From contig JAFWWX010000442.1 of the NCBI GenBank assembly GCA_017517985.1, positions 1-6,102 on the forward strand: DNA of 6,102 nucleotides. Direction: 5' to 3'. The stretch comes from Clostridia bacterium. Its GTDB lineage: Bacteria > Bacillota_A > Clostridia > Oscillospirales > CAG-382. The translations under genes were made by a program, and so were the position numbers. Shown piece after piece: positions 1-6,012 of this stretch. The notes beneath the pieces were generated by a model. That model was given only the letters and a program-made list of their open reading frames with translations, was not told the DNA's origin and ran no database searches. Position 1 is the stretch's first letter. The number at the start of each line of letters is the position of its first letter.

Positions 1-262
1 CAACAACTGCATCCTGTTTGAGACGGTTGATGAGATTTGTTGTTGTGTGGCTGGGAACAGAGTGATTGGCGTATTCATAGCCGTTGGTATCAGTAACAAT
101 TTTTCCGTAGCACGCTTCTTTGGAATTTGAAGTGCCTGAGCCATAAGCTATCGAATCGCCGAGAACGAGATAAAATTTCTTTTGGTTTTCTGCATATCCG
201 CAAATGCTGAACACGCCGAAAAACATCACAAGGCTTAAAACAATTGCTGTTATTTTCTTCAT
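1..262 (-). CDS. Secreted SGNH/GDSL-family hydrolase, N-terminal part (cut by window edge)
   Basis: Reading leftward from ATG at 262-260, 87 codons stay open to the window edge; the C-terminal part lies outside. Residues 1-24 form a Sec signal peptide: KK, a hydrophobic core, then a GYA site before E25. No clear lipobox is present. The mature protein begins with block I of the SGNH/GDSL superfamily, LVLGDSIAYGSG, with S37 as the expected nucleophile. NHSVPSHTTTNLI (about 66-78) fits the block II region. The blocks with the oxyanion Asn and the Asp-His pair are not visible. The family hydrolyses esters, including acetyl groups on xylan or pectin, but also lipids and peptidoglycan, so the substrate is unknown. 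The neighbouring glycosidases make carbohydrate deacylation a reasonable inference. The start is supported by AAGGAG (276-271) eight bases upstream. Confidence 0.85.
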   Translation of the reverse strand, partial: MKKITAIVLSLVMFFGVFSICGYAENQKKFYLVLGDSIAYGSGTSNSKEACYGKIVTDTNGYEYANHSVPSHTTTNLINRLKQDAVV

Positions 263-291
263 TTTAATTTCTCCTTTTTTCCTTTTCTTTT

Positions 292-319
292 AATATAACA
301 TTCTTGTTTTTTTAGTCAA
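292..319 (-). promoter_or_regulatory. Sigma-A type promoter for the SGNH hydrolase, with extended -10
   Basis: On the minus strand, TTGACT (319-314) is a -35 box and TATATT (297-292) a -10 box, 16 bases apart. TG at 300-299, one base before the -10, gives the extended TGnTATATT form. Transcription would start near 285, leaving a leader of about 23 bases that carries the AAGGAG ribosome site. Seen by inspection only; the surroundings are A/T-rich, so chance matches are possible. Confidence 0.6.
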
Positions 320-332
320 TATTTCTTTTCAA

Positions 333-366
333 TGTTCTGAACAATACTGCTTTTTGTTGAACAAAA
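333..366. promoter_or_regulatory. Two in-phase palindromes between divergent promoters (candidate operator)
   Basis: TGTTCTGAACA (333-343, centre 338) and TTTTGTTGAACAAAA (352-366, centre 359) are both perfect odd-length palindromes sharing a GTTnGAAC-like core. Their centres are 21 bp apart, about two helical turns, so a protein could bind both on one DNA face. Relative to the predicted starts they lie near -91 and -70 of the GH3 gene and near -53 and -74 of the SGNH gene, positions that would suit an activator of both. No regulator gene is in view, and I do not recognise the motif as a cre site or other named operator. Confidence 0.35.
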
Positions 367-393
367 TTAAACATAATATTTTTATTTTCTTTA

Positions 394-422
394 TTGAAAC
401 AAAACGAAAATAAATGTATAAT
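394..422 (+). promoter_or_regulatory. Sigma-A promoter of the GH3 gene
   Basis: TTGAAA (394-399) and a perfect TATAAT (417-422) are separated by 17 bases, the ideal spacing. Transcription would start near 429, giving a leader of about 26 bases that contains GAGGTG (444-449) five bases before the ATG at 455. This is the best promoter match in the window. Confidence 0.75.
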
Positions 423-454
423 TAAACCATAAAATTTAAAAAAGAGGTGTTCCG

Positions 455-3058
455 ATGAAAAAAAGATTCCTCAAGGTCATATCTCTGATACTTGCTTTTT
501 GGCTTATGTTCGGCAATGTCGCTTTTGCAACAAGCGGCGATGTTGACCCGGAAATCATAGCGGAAACAAAAGAAACCGCAATTCAGATTGAAAGTGAAGG
601 CATTGTTCTTCTTGAAAATGAAGATAACTTCCTTCCGCTTGAAAATAAAAAGGTGAATGTCTTTGGCGCGGGCTCTGTTTGTCCGTTTTTCGGCGGTGCA
701 GGCTCGGGTGCGATAACAACCGATGACCCCGTGACTCTCTATGAAGCCTTTGAAGCCGAGGGAATTGAATACAATGCAGAGCTTCGCGCTCTTTATGAAA
801 AGCATTGCCTTTCAAATGAACTTCCCAAAACGGATAACACGGTTATCAACAATCTTCTTCAGGTGCTTCTTGCAAAGAATACTCTTGAGGAAATGAATCC
901 GAAATATTTAACTGATAAACTTTTCGATAATGCCGTTGAATTTTCTGATACGGCAATAATCGTTATCAGCAGAACAAGTGCGGAAGGAACAGACCACACG
1001 GTTGAAACACTCAGCATTTCCGATGATGAAAAAGCAATGATTGAAAAGGTCACTGCGGCGTTTGAGAATGTTGTTGTACTTTTTAATATCGGCAATGTTA
1101 TGGAAATGGGCTGGATTGATGAATATGAAAGCATCAAAGCGGCAGCGATTATCTGGATTCCCGGTGAATTCGGCATGACAGCCGTACCCCGCATGCTTGA
1201 CGGCAAGGTTAATCCCTCGGGAAGACTTACAGATACAATTTCTTATAAAATTGAAGACCATCCTTCGAGTGAGTGCTTCGGCAGCAATAAATATAACGGC
1301 GGCGAGCATTTTGTTGAATATTATGAGGGAATTTATGTCGGCTACCGTTATTTTGAAACCTTTGCAAAGGACAAGGTGCAGTATCCTTTCGGTTATGGTC
1401 TTTCATACACAAGCTTTGATAAGAAAGTTGTATCAACCGAATTCGATTCCGAAAACATAACAGTAAAAATCGAGGTAACAAATACGGGTGAAAGAGCAGG
1501 TAAAGAGGTTGTGCAGCTTTATTACAGTGCGCCTTATACCGAGGGCGGCATTGAGAAGAGTGCAATCTGTCTCGGGGGATTTGCAAAAACAAAGCTTCTC
1601 AATTCCGGCGAAAAAGAAATTCTCACGATTTCTTTCAAAACGGATGATATGGCATCCTATGATTACAAGGAAAATGAAGCGTGGGTGCTTGAAAAAGGAA
1701 CATACAAAATATTTGTTGCAAACGATGTCAGAAATCATATTGCAACCTATGATTACAAAGTGAAGAACACAAAAATAATTAAAAACGATTCCGTAACGGG
1801 AACAAAAATCGAAAATCTTTTTGAAGATGTTTACAGCGGATATGAAATTATGTCGAGAGCCGATGTAGACGGCACTTATCCCGCACTCCGTGAACTGAAT
1901 AAGAAGGATTATCTGATTGATGTTGACAAAACACCCGAACCCGTAAAAGAAGGCGAAGCGCCGAAAATGGGTGTTAAGCACGATAAAACCATAACCCTGC
2001 AGGATGTTGTGGAGGATGAAACACTTTGGGATGCTTTTCTTGACCAGCTTACTCTTGATGAAATGACAATGCTTGTTATCAACGGCGGTTATGAAACTCA
2101 CGGCGTTGAGCGTCTCGGAATTCCTCACACAATGGATAACGACGGTCCCTCATCCGTCAAGGGCAGAAACGGTCTTGTTTATACCGACAGCGGTACGGCT
2201 TACCCCTGCGCAACTGCAATCGGATGTACCTGGAATGTTGACCTTGCATATGAAATGGGCAAAGGCGCAGGCATGGAAGCCAAGGATATGGGAACGGACA
2301 CATGGTATGCACCCGGTGCAAATATCCACAGAAATCCCAGAGGCGGCAGAAATTTTGAATATTTCTCCGAAGACCCGATTATTTCGGGAATCATGGCGGC
2401 TGAAATAATCAAGGGCGCAAACTCCGAAAGTCTTGTAACAACAATCAAGCACTTTGCTCTCAATGACCAGGAATCTCACAGAAACGGTATTTTTACATGG
2501 TGTGATGAGCAGGCGATGCGTGAAATCTATCTCAAAGCGTTTGAAATTCCCGTTAAGGAAGGAAATCCCAAGGGAATCATGTCCGCATATAACAGAATCG
2601 GCACAAAATGGTGCGGTTCAAGCTCCGCACTTCTCAAAGACCTTCTGCGTGAAGAATGGGGATTTGAAGGTTTTGTTGTTTCGGACTATTCATCGAATTT
2701 CACCGGCGGCGGATATATGAGTCCCGTGCTTGCGGTTTATAACGGCAACGACACAATTCTTTCCGGTATGTGGGCGCTTCAGGCTGTGCAGCATAAAGCG
2801 GCGGTAAAGCTTGCTTATGCAAAAGACCCCGTGGGATTCGGCAACGCGCTTCGTGAAGCCTGCAAGAATCTCTGCATAATGAAAATGGAAACCAAGGCAT
2901 TCAAGAATCCGGAAATAACCTATGATTCTTCGCTTATAGGTTCGCTTGATACATTTGATGACTGGAATTTTGAATTCCCGTATGTGTTTACATTTATAAG
3001 ATTTGTTTTCAATAATATCCTGAATGTTATAATCTACGCATTCAGATTTATTCTTTAA
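455..3058 (+). CDS. Secreted glycoside hydrolase family 3 beta-glycosidase with permuted domain order
   Basis: This 867-residue enzyme should release terminal sugars (glucose or xylose) from beta-linked oligosaccharides with retention. Residues 1-26 are a Sec signal peptide. The order is the reverse of ordinary GH3: the alpha/beta C-terminal-type domain comes first (about 36-255), then a fibronectin-III-like domain (about 285-435), a linker, and the TIM-barrel domain last (about 520-815). The expected nucleophile is D744 in VVSDY. E177 in SAEGTDH is the likely acid/base. KHFALNDQESHR (665-676), RGGRNFEYFSEDP (629-641) and D563 in DGP are typical substrate-site motifs. The permuted order is known from Ruminococcus and Butyrivibrio enzymes. 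The last 27 residues (841-867) are strongly hydrophobic with two Arg and may anchor the protein or pack against the membrane. GAGGTG precedes ATG by five bases. No dockerin or sortase signal is seen. Beta-glucosidase or beta-xylosidase activity cannot be decided from the sequence. Confidence 0.93.
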   Translation: MKKRFLKVISLILAFWLMFGNVAFATSGDVDPEIIAETKETAIQIESEGIVLLENEDNFLPLENKKVNVFGAGSVCPFFGGAGSGAITTDDPVTLYEAFEAEGIEYNAELRALYEKHCLSNELPKTDNTVINNLLQVLLAKNTLEEMNPKYLTDKLFDNAVEFSDTAIIVISRTSAEGTDHTVETLSISDDEKAMIEKVTAAFENVVVLFNIGNVMEMGWIDEYESIKAAAIIWIPGEFGMTAVPRMLDGKVNPSGRLTDTISYKIEDHPSSECFGSNKYNGGEHFVEYYEGIYVGYRYFETFAKDKVQYPFGYGLSYTSFDKKVVSTEFDSENITVKIEVTNTGERAGKEVVQLYYSAPYTEGGIEKSAICLGGFAKTKLLNSGEKEILTISFKTDDMASYDYKENEAWVLEKGTYKIFVANDVRNHIATYDYKVKNTKIIKNDSVTGTKIENLFEDVYSGYEIMSRADVDGTYPALRELNKKDYLIDVDKTPEPVKEGEAPKMGVKHDKTITLQDVVEDETLWDAFLDQLTLDEMTMLVINGGYETHGVERLGIPHTMDNDGPSSVKGRNGLVYTDSGTAYPCATAIGCTWNVDLAYEMGKGAGMEAKDMGTDTWYAPGANIHRNPRGGRNFEYFSEDPIISGIMAAEIIKGANSESLVTTIKHFALNDQESHRNGIFTWCDEQAMREIYLKAFEIPVKEGNPKGIMSAYNRIGTKWCGSSSALLKDLLREEWGFEGFVVSDYSSNFTGGGYMSPVLAVYNGNDTILSGMWALQAVQHKAAVKLAYAKDPVGFGNALREACKNLCIMKMETKAFKNPEITYDSSLIGSLDTFDDWNFEFPYVFTFIRFVFNNILNVIIYAFRFIL

Positions 3059-3063
3059 AAATA

Positions 3064-3098
3064 TGCCGTCCGAAAACATCTTCGGACGGCACATTTTG
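3064..3098 (+). terminator. Hairpin terminator after the GH3 gene
   Basis: An 11-bp perfect stem (3064-3074 with 3081-3091, TGCCGTCCGAA pairing with TTCGGACGGCA) encloses a 6-base loop and begins six bases after the TAA stop. The following CATTTTG is only a weak U-tract. On the opposite strand the hairpin is followed by TATTTTT, so it could also stop leftward transcription. It separates the GH3 gene from the next gene, which has its own promoter. Confidence 0.75.
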
Positions 3099-3113
3099 CA
3101 AAAGAAATTTCTG

Positions 3114-3142
3114 TTGATTAAATTTTGACTTTGTATTAAAAT
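3114..3142 (+). promoter_or_regulatory. Promoter of the beta-helix (GH28-like) gene
   Basis: TTGATT (3114-3119) and TAAAAT (3137-3142) are 17 bases apart. Transcription would begin near 3149, leaving a leader of about 24 bases with AGGAG (3160-3164) eight bases before the ATG at 3173. Together with the terminator just upstream, this argues that the gene is its own transcription unit. A second TTGACT at 3125-3130 has no -10 box at suitable distance. Confidence 0.55.
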
Positions 3143-3172
3143 AGTTTTGAAAACAATTCAGGAGATGATTCA

Positions 3173-4804
3173 ATGCAAGTTATTATTAAATTTTTAATTA
3201 CGGTTTTTACTACGGTTTCAATTTTTTGTTCAAACCTGCTTTTTCCTGCTACAATTTATCCTGAGAGCGAAAATTTTGACTTTTCATTCCTCGAGTATCC
3301 CGATGAAGCCATTGTTACCCTTGAAGAAGCGGGGCTTACCGAGCAGGAACTTGTGGGCCGTGCCTCGGCTGAATTGCCCGAATATGTTCAGTCCGGCGGT
3401 TATGACGATATCAACGGAATTATAATTTCTCCGTATTATACGGTAAAAGTAAGCGACACAGAAATTCCCGTGTATGCTTCGGTTGTTTTTATCCGTGTGG
3501 ATGACACGGGAACGCTTCATTCTTTTTCTGAAATCTATGTTGAACCCGACTCTGATTTTTCGTTCAATATTGAGCTGACAGGTGCCGATGTGACACTTAA
3601 AAACGCCATTGTTTTGCCCGAATCTCACGGTGTGAAAGCACATTGCGCAGATAACAAGGTAACTGCATCAATTAATAAAACAGGTATTTACACCTTCCTT
3701 TTCAACGGCGCAAATCAGTATTACGGATACACACTTATGGTGCGTGAAAAGGTTGATGAGGATGCTGAAATTGCAGAATATATCACAGAATACGGCGAAG
3801 ATAATGTAATTGTTCTTGACAAGGGCGTTTATGAATATGACTATGTTAATTTCGTTTCGCAGAACAATCAGGTAATCTATCTGAAAGAAGGAGCTTATGT
3901 TATCGCCAATCACCTTTATGATATAGACTGCGCTGAGGATGAGAACAAATACTTTGAACCAAGCGCACCCGGAGATAATGCCATCGGACTTACAAGATAT
4001 CCGTTCCTGAATTTCTTTAACTGCAATAATCTTACCTTTACGGGCAGAGGAGTAATCGACCTCACACACCTTGACCGTCGTGAACGCCGCGGTATGGTTT
4101 TTACAAACTGCAGTAATATTAACATAAGCGGTGTGAAAATTATTAATTCTCCCGAATGGTCATTTATTTCATATTGCTGCACCGATGTAAATATTGATAA
4201 TGTTGATATCATCGGCAACAGAGGAAACTGCGACGGCTTCGCCATTTGCAACAGCCACGATGTTACGGTAAACAACTGCTTTGCAAGAGTAGCGGATGAC
4301 ACTTTTGAGGTAAAAGCACTCGGCGGTACAATGGACAGCAAAAACATTACTTTCTCAAACTGTATCGCCTGGGGCGGTTATGCAAGATGCTTCGGTATCA
4401 CAGGCGAAGTGAACAAAAAGATTTCCGATGTTACATTCCGTGACTGTGCTGTTGTTTACCGTGACGGAATTTGGGATAATGACAGAATAGGCTCGCTTGT
4501 TGTTGTGGCGGAACAGACCAAAGGCAGTATTGATGGCGTTTTTTTTGAGAATATAGAAATATTCCGTGACGAAGGCAGACCGATTCTTGTGAAAATTTAT
4601 GACGAGGAAGCGGAGAATTTCGAGATTAAAAATATTGTTTTCCGAAATATTTCCTATACCTCATATATGAAGCCGAAAATAGCAGGCACAGACAGCAACA
4701 CAAATACTGTGCAGGTAGAGCTTGATAATATCACGGTCTGCGGTAAGCATCAACCCTTTCCGCAAGTGATGTTTAATATCGGCAAATATTGCGAAATAAG
4801 CTGA
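3173..4804 (+). CDS. Secreted right-handed beta-helix glycoside hydrolase, GH28 (polygalacturonase)-like
   Basis: This 543-residue protein has a signal peptide (about 1-25) and no lipobox. Residues about 75-195 are beta-rich and resemble the N-terminal sandwich domain found before some beta-helix hydrolases (GH49N-like). From about 205 onward there are repeated short strands with Asn/Cys ladders (NCNNLTFTGRGVIDL, NCSNINISGVKII, NCFARVADDTFEV, NCIAWGG), typical of a parallel beta-helix. NCDG with D354, followed by D375-D376, matches the GH28 pattern NTDG...DD at the same 21-residue spacing as in fungal polygalacturonase. R438 in NDRIG may correspond to the RIK motif, but the Lys is absent. The GHG histidine is not found; the aligned stretch GGYARCFGITGE has Arg405 or a neighbour instead. 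The likely substrate is pectin or a related acidic polysaccharide, but a non-polygalacturonase specificity, or GH49-type activity, is possible. AGGAG lies eight bases before ATG. Confidence 0.8.
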   Translation: MQVIIKFLITVFTTVSIFCSNLLFPATIYPESENFDFSFLEYPDEAIVTLEEAGLTEQELVGRASAELPEYVQSGGYDDINGIIISPYYTVKVSDTEIPVYASVVFIRVDDTGTLHSFSEIYVEPDSDFSFNIELTGADVTLKNAIVLPESHGVKAHCADNKVTASINKTGIYTFLFNGANQYYGYTLMVREKVDEDAEIAEYITEYGEDNVIVLDKGVYEYDYVNFVSQNNQVIYLKEGAYVIANHLYDIDCAEDENKYFEPSAPGDNAIGLTRYPFLNFFNCNNLTFTGRGVIDLTHLDRRERRGMVFTNCSNINISGVKIINSPEWSFISYCCTDVNIDNVDIIGNRGNCDGFAICNSHDVTVNNCFARVADDTFEVKALGGTMDSKNITFSNCIAWGGYARCFGITGEVNKKISDVTFRDCAVVYRDGIWDNDRIGSLVVVAEQTKGSIDGVFFENIEIFRDEGRPILVKIYDEEAENFEIKNIVFRNISYTSYMKPKIAGTDSNTNTVQVELDNITVCGKHQPFPQVMFNIGKYCEIS

Positions 4805-4833
4805 AATTAAAATGTATTGATATTATAAACATC

Positions 4834-4878
4834 AAGCCGCCCGAGTTTTTATGCCCGGACGGCTTCGTTTTCTTATTT
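4834..4878 (+). terminator. Terminator between the convergent beta-helix and catalase genes
   Basis: AAGCCG-C-CCG (4834-4843) pairs with CGG-A-CGGCTT (4856-4865), a 9-pair stem with one C/A mismatch and a loop of about 12 bases. It is followed by CGTTTTCTTATTT, a fair U-tract for the rightward gene that ended at 4804. Read leftward, the hairpin lies just past the catalase stop and has a weaker T-rich tail, so it may serve both genes. Confidence 0.75.
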
Positions 4879-5406
4879 GTTGCAGTTTTTGTCGAATGAA
4901 GGGTTGAATGCGTAAAAATTCTTTTCGTCAAGCTTATCTGTTGCAAGTCTTAAGCCTTCACCGAATCTCTGGAAATGAACAATTTCTCTTGCACGAAGAA
5001 ATTTGATGGGTTCTCTTACATCGGGGTCATCAACAAGGCGGAGAATATTGTCATAGGTAGTTCGTGCTTTTTGTTCTGCAGCAAGATTTTCGGTCATGTC
5101 GGTGATGACATCGCCCTTGCTCTGGATGTATGCGGCAGTAAAAGGAACACCTGCAGCCGAAGAAGGATAAACACCGGCAGTATGGTCAACGAAATATGCA
5201 TCGAAACCGTGCTTTTTGATTTCTTCCTCGGAAAGATTTTTTGTGAGCTGATAAACAATTGCGCCAATCATTTCAAGGTGACCTAATTCTTCCGTACCTA
5301 CATTTGAAGTGAAATGGTCCCTTTTGCAGTTCAGATTCCACTCAATCGGCAGAGGAAAGAGCCGAACATACAAAACCACCTCAATCGATGCAGTAAGCAC
5401 CGACAA
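4873..5406 (-). pseudogene. 5'-truncated manganese catalase (CotJC type) fused to unrelated sequence
   Basis: The open frame could start at TTG (5406-5404) and encodes 177 residues. Only residues from about 35 onward (GTEELGHLEM, DNA left of about 5304) match dinuclear-manganese catalases of the CotJC spore-coat type, whose usual N-terminal ~60 residues are missing. Of the five metal ligands known for the family, four are visible: E40 and H43 (EELGH), E111 (AAEQKA) and H144 (EIVHFQRFGE). The first Glu, in the lost segment, is absent. Residues 1-34 look like translated noncoding DNA, and the TTG has no ribosome site. Full-length members dismutate hydrogen peroxide in anaerobes or sit in spore coats. 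This copy is probably inactive, whether a true pseudogene or the edge of an assembly join. The C-terminus is complete, ending in TAA at 4875-4873. Confidence 0.8.
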
Positions 5407-5457
5407 GAGGTGGTTCAGTATTTTTGTGAGTGTAATTTGACAAATTGGAATTTGTCG
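5302..5457. other. Unrecognised segment at the catalase truncation, rich in inverted repeats
   Basis: About 155 bases between the end of catalase homology and the stop codon of the kinase-like gene. It holds a 9-bp inverted repeat and an 8-bp near-palindrome. No credible gene is visible: the leftward frame joined to the catalase is open but shows no family motif, and the rightward open stretch of about 50 codons has no ATG or ribosome site near its beginning. It may be the end of a mobile element or the remains of another gene; I cannot identify it. Confidence 0.5.
5374..5425 (+). terminator. Terminator-like inverted repeat
   Basis: AACCACCTC (5374-5382) and GAGGTGGTT (5407-5415) form a perfect 9-bp stem with a 24-base loop, followed by CAGTATTTTT. 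In the rightward direction this resembles a terminator with a long loop, although no rightward gene feeds into it. It could equally be the terminal hairpin of a mobile element. Confidence 0.35.
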
Positions 5458-5464
5458 TTATAAA
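5437..5464 (+). promoter_or_regulatory. Promoter-like TTGACA/TATAAA with an embedded palindrome
   Basis: TTGACA (5437-5442) and TATAAA (5459-5464) lie 16 bases apart on the plus strand. A near-perfect palindrome, GACAAATTGGAATTTGTC (5439-5456), covers the -35 and spacer. If active, it would fire rightward into the kinase-like gene as antisense. The leftward gene ends at 5458, so the palindrome may instead act as a 3' hairpin for that transcript, though no U-tract follows it. Confidence 0.3.
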
Positions 5465-5973
5465 TCAATATTGATTTCGTACTTTTCTTCAATGAGTATA
5501 TAGTTCACACCATATCTCTGCGCTAGGTCAAACATTTCAGCATTATCTGCCAATACACTCTCCATTTTACACCATTCATCATCCAAACGATTTTCAATGG
5601 CATTTGCATATTTCTTTATGTCAGCAAAGTGATTTCTGATATAATCTTCACTCATTACAAGGCAGTAATATTTAATATCTTTGAGATATTCATTTTCAAA
5701 ATCCTTCTGCCAATCGAACGGAATATAACAACCTTCTACAATTAGATTCTGCTTATTTTCGATAGCAGTTTTCATCATTTCACAAACAATAGGCCATAAG
5801 TAATCTGTCAAATCCTTATCCTCACTCATTGGTGTTAGTTCTGTATTTCCACTACGGATTAAACCCATTTTTAAATGGTCTATGGACAAATATGGATATT
5901 TATATTTGTCCAATAACTTTTGAGCAAGTGCAGTTTTTCCTGTATGCGATGCTCCGGTAATTAAAATAATCAT
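5458..5973 (-). CDS. Small P-loop NTPase, nucleotide kinase-like
   Basis: Leftward gene of 171 residues from ATG at 5973. It begins with a beta strand running into a Walker A loop, GASHTGKT (residues 7-14). SIDHLKMG (about 30-37) follows, then NLIVEGCYIP (about 76-85), a Walker-B-like strand. R113 and R129 in the C-terminal half could be lid arginines. The layout and length are those of adenylate-kinase-like small-molecule kinases; the phosphate acceptor cannot be told, and phosphotransferase resistance enzymes share this fold. An in-frame GTG at 5988 would add five residues, but its bases form the TGAGGA ribosome site (5987-5982) eight bases before the ATG, so the ATG is preferred. The gene is A/T-rich: three 60-base rows inside it have 23-35% G+C, against 37-52% in rows sampled from its left neighbours. 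It appears intact and lies 39 bases after an MBL-fold fragment. Confidence 0.75.
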   Translation of the reverse strand: MIILITGASHTGKTALAQKLLDKYKYPYLSIDHLKMGLIRSGNTELTPMSEDKDLTDYLWPIVCEMMKTAIENKQNLIVEGCYIPFDWQKDFENEYLKDIKYYCLVMSEDYIRNHFADIKKYANAIENRLDDEWCKMESVLADNAEMFDLAQRYGVNYILIEEKYEINIDL

Positions 5974-6012
5974 GCTTTTTATCCTCACAACTTGGAATTA
6001 TTCTACATCATT

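Noticed and set aside
263..454. Catabolite-control (cre) site in the divergent intergenic region
   Set aside because: No stretch fits the cre consensus with its central CG; the palindromes present lack it.
3125..3139. TTGACT followed by TATTAA as promoter of the beta-helix gene
   Set aside because: The two boxes are only three bases apart; the TTGATT/TAAAAT pair with 17-base spacing is better.
422..4347. Numerous open frames of 66-231 codons opposite or out of frame with the two large rightward genes
   Set aside because: They have no family motifs and no supporting ribosome sites, and they lie wholly over strongly supported coding sequence in a codon pattern that favours mirrored open frames.
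4975..5286. Rightward open frame of 103 codons over the catalase remnant
   Set aside because: It is fully explained as the antisense of conserved catalase sequence and has no own motif or promoter.
5302..5457. Group II intron end, IS terminal repeat or serine-recombinase tail
   Set aside because: I could not find a domain V-like hairpin, a matching repeat on the other side of the kinase gene, or recognisable recombinase residues.
5404..5973. Catalase start at TTG 5406 and kinase start at GTG 5988 as genuine starts
   Set aside because: The TTG has no ribosome site and opens into sequence without family homology. The GTG lies inside the TGAGGA site that serves the ATG at 5973.
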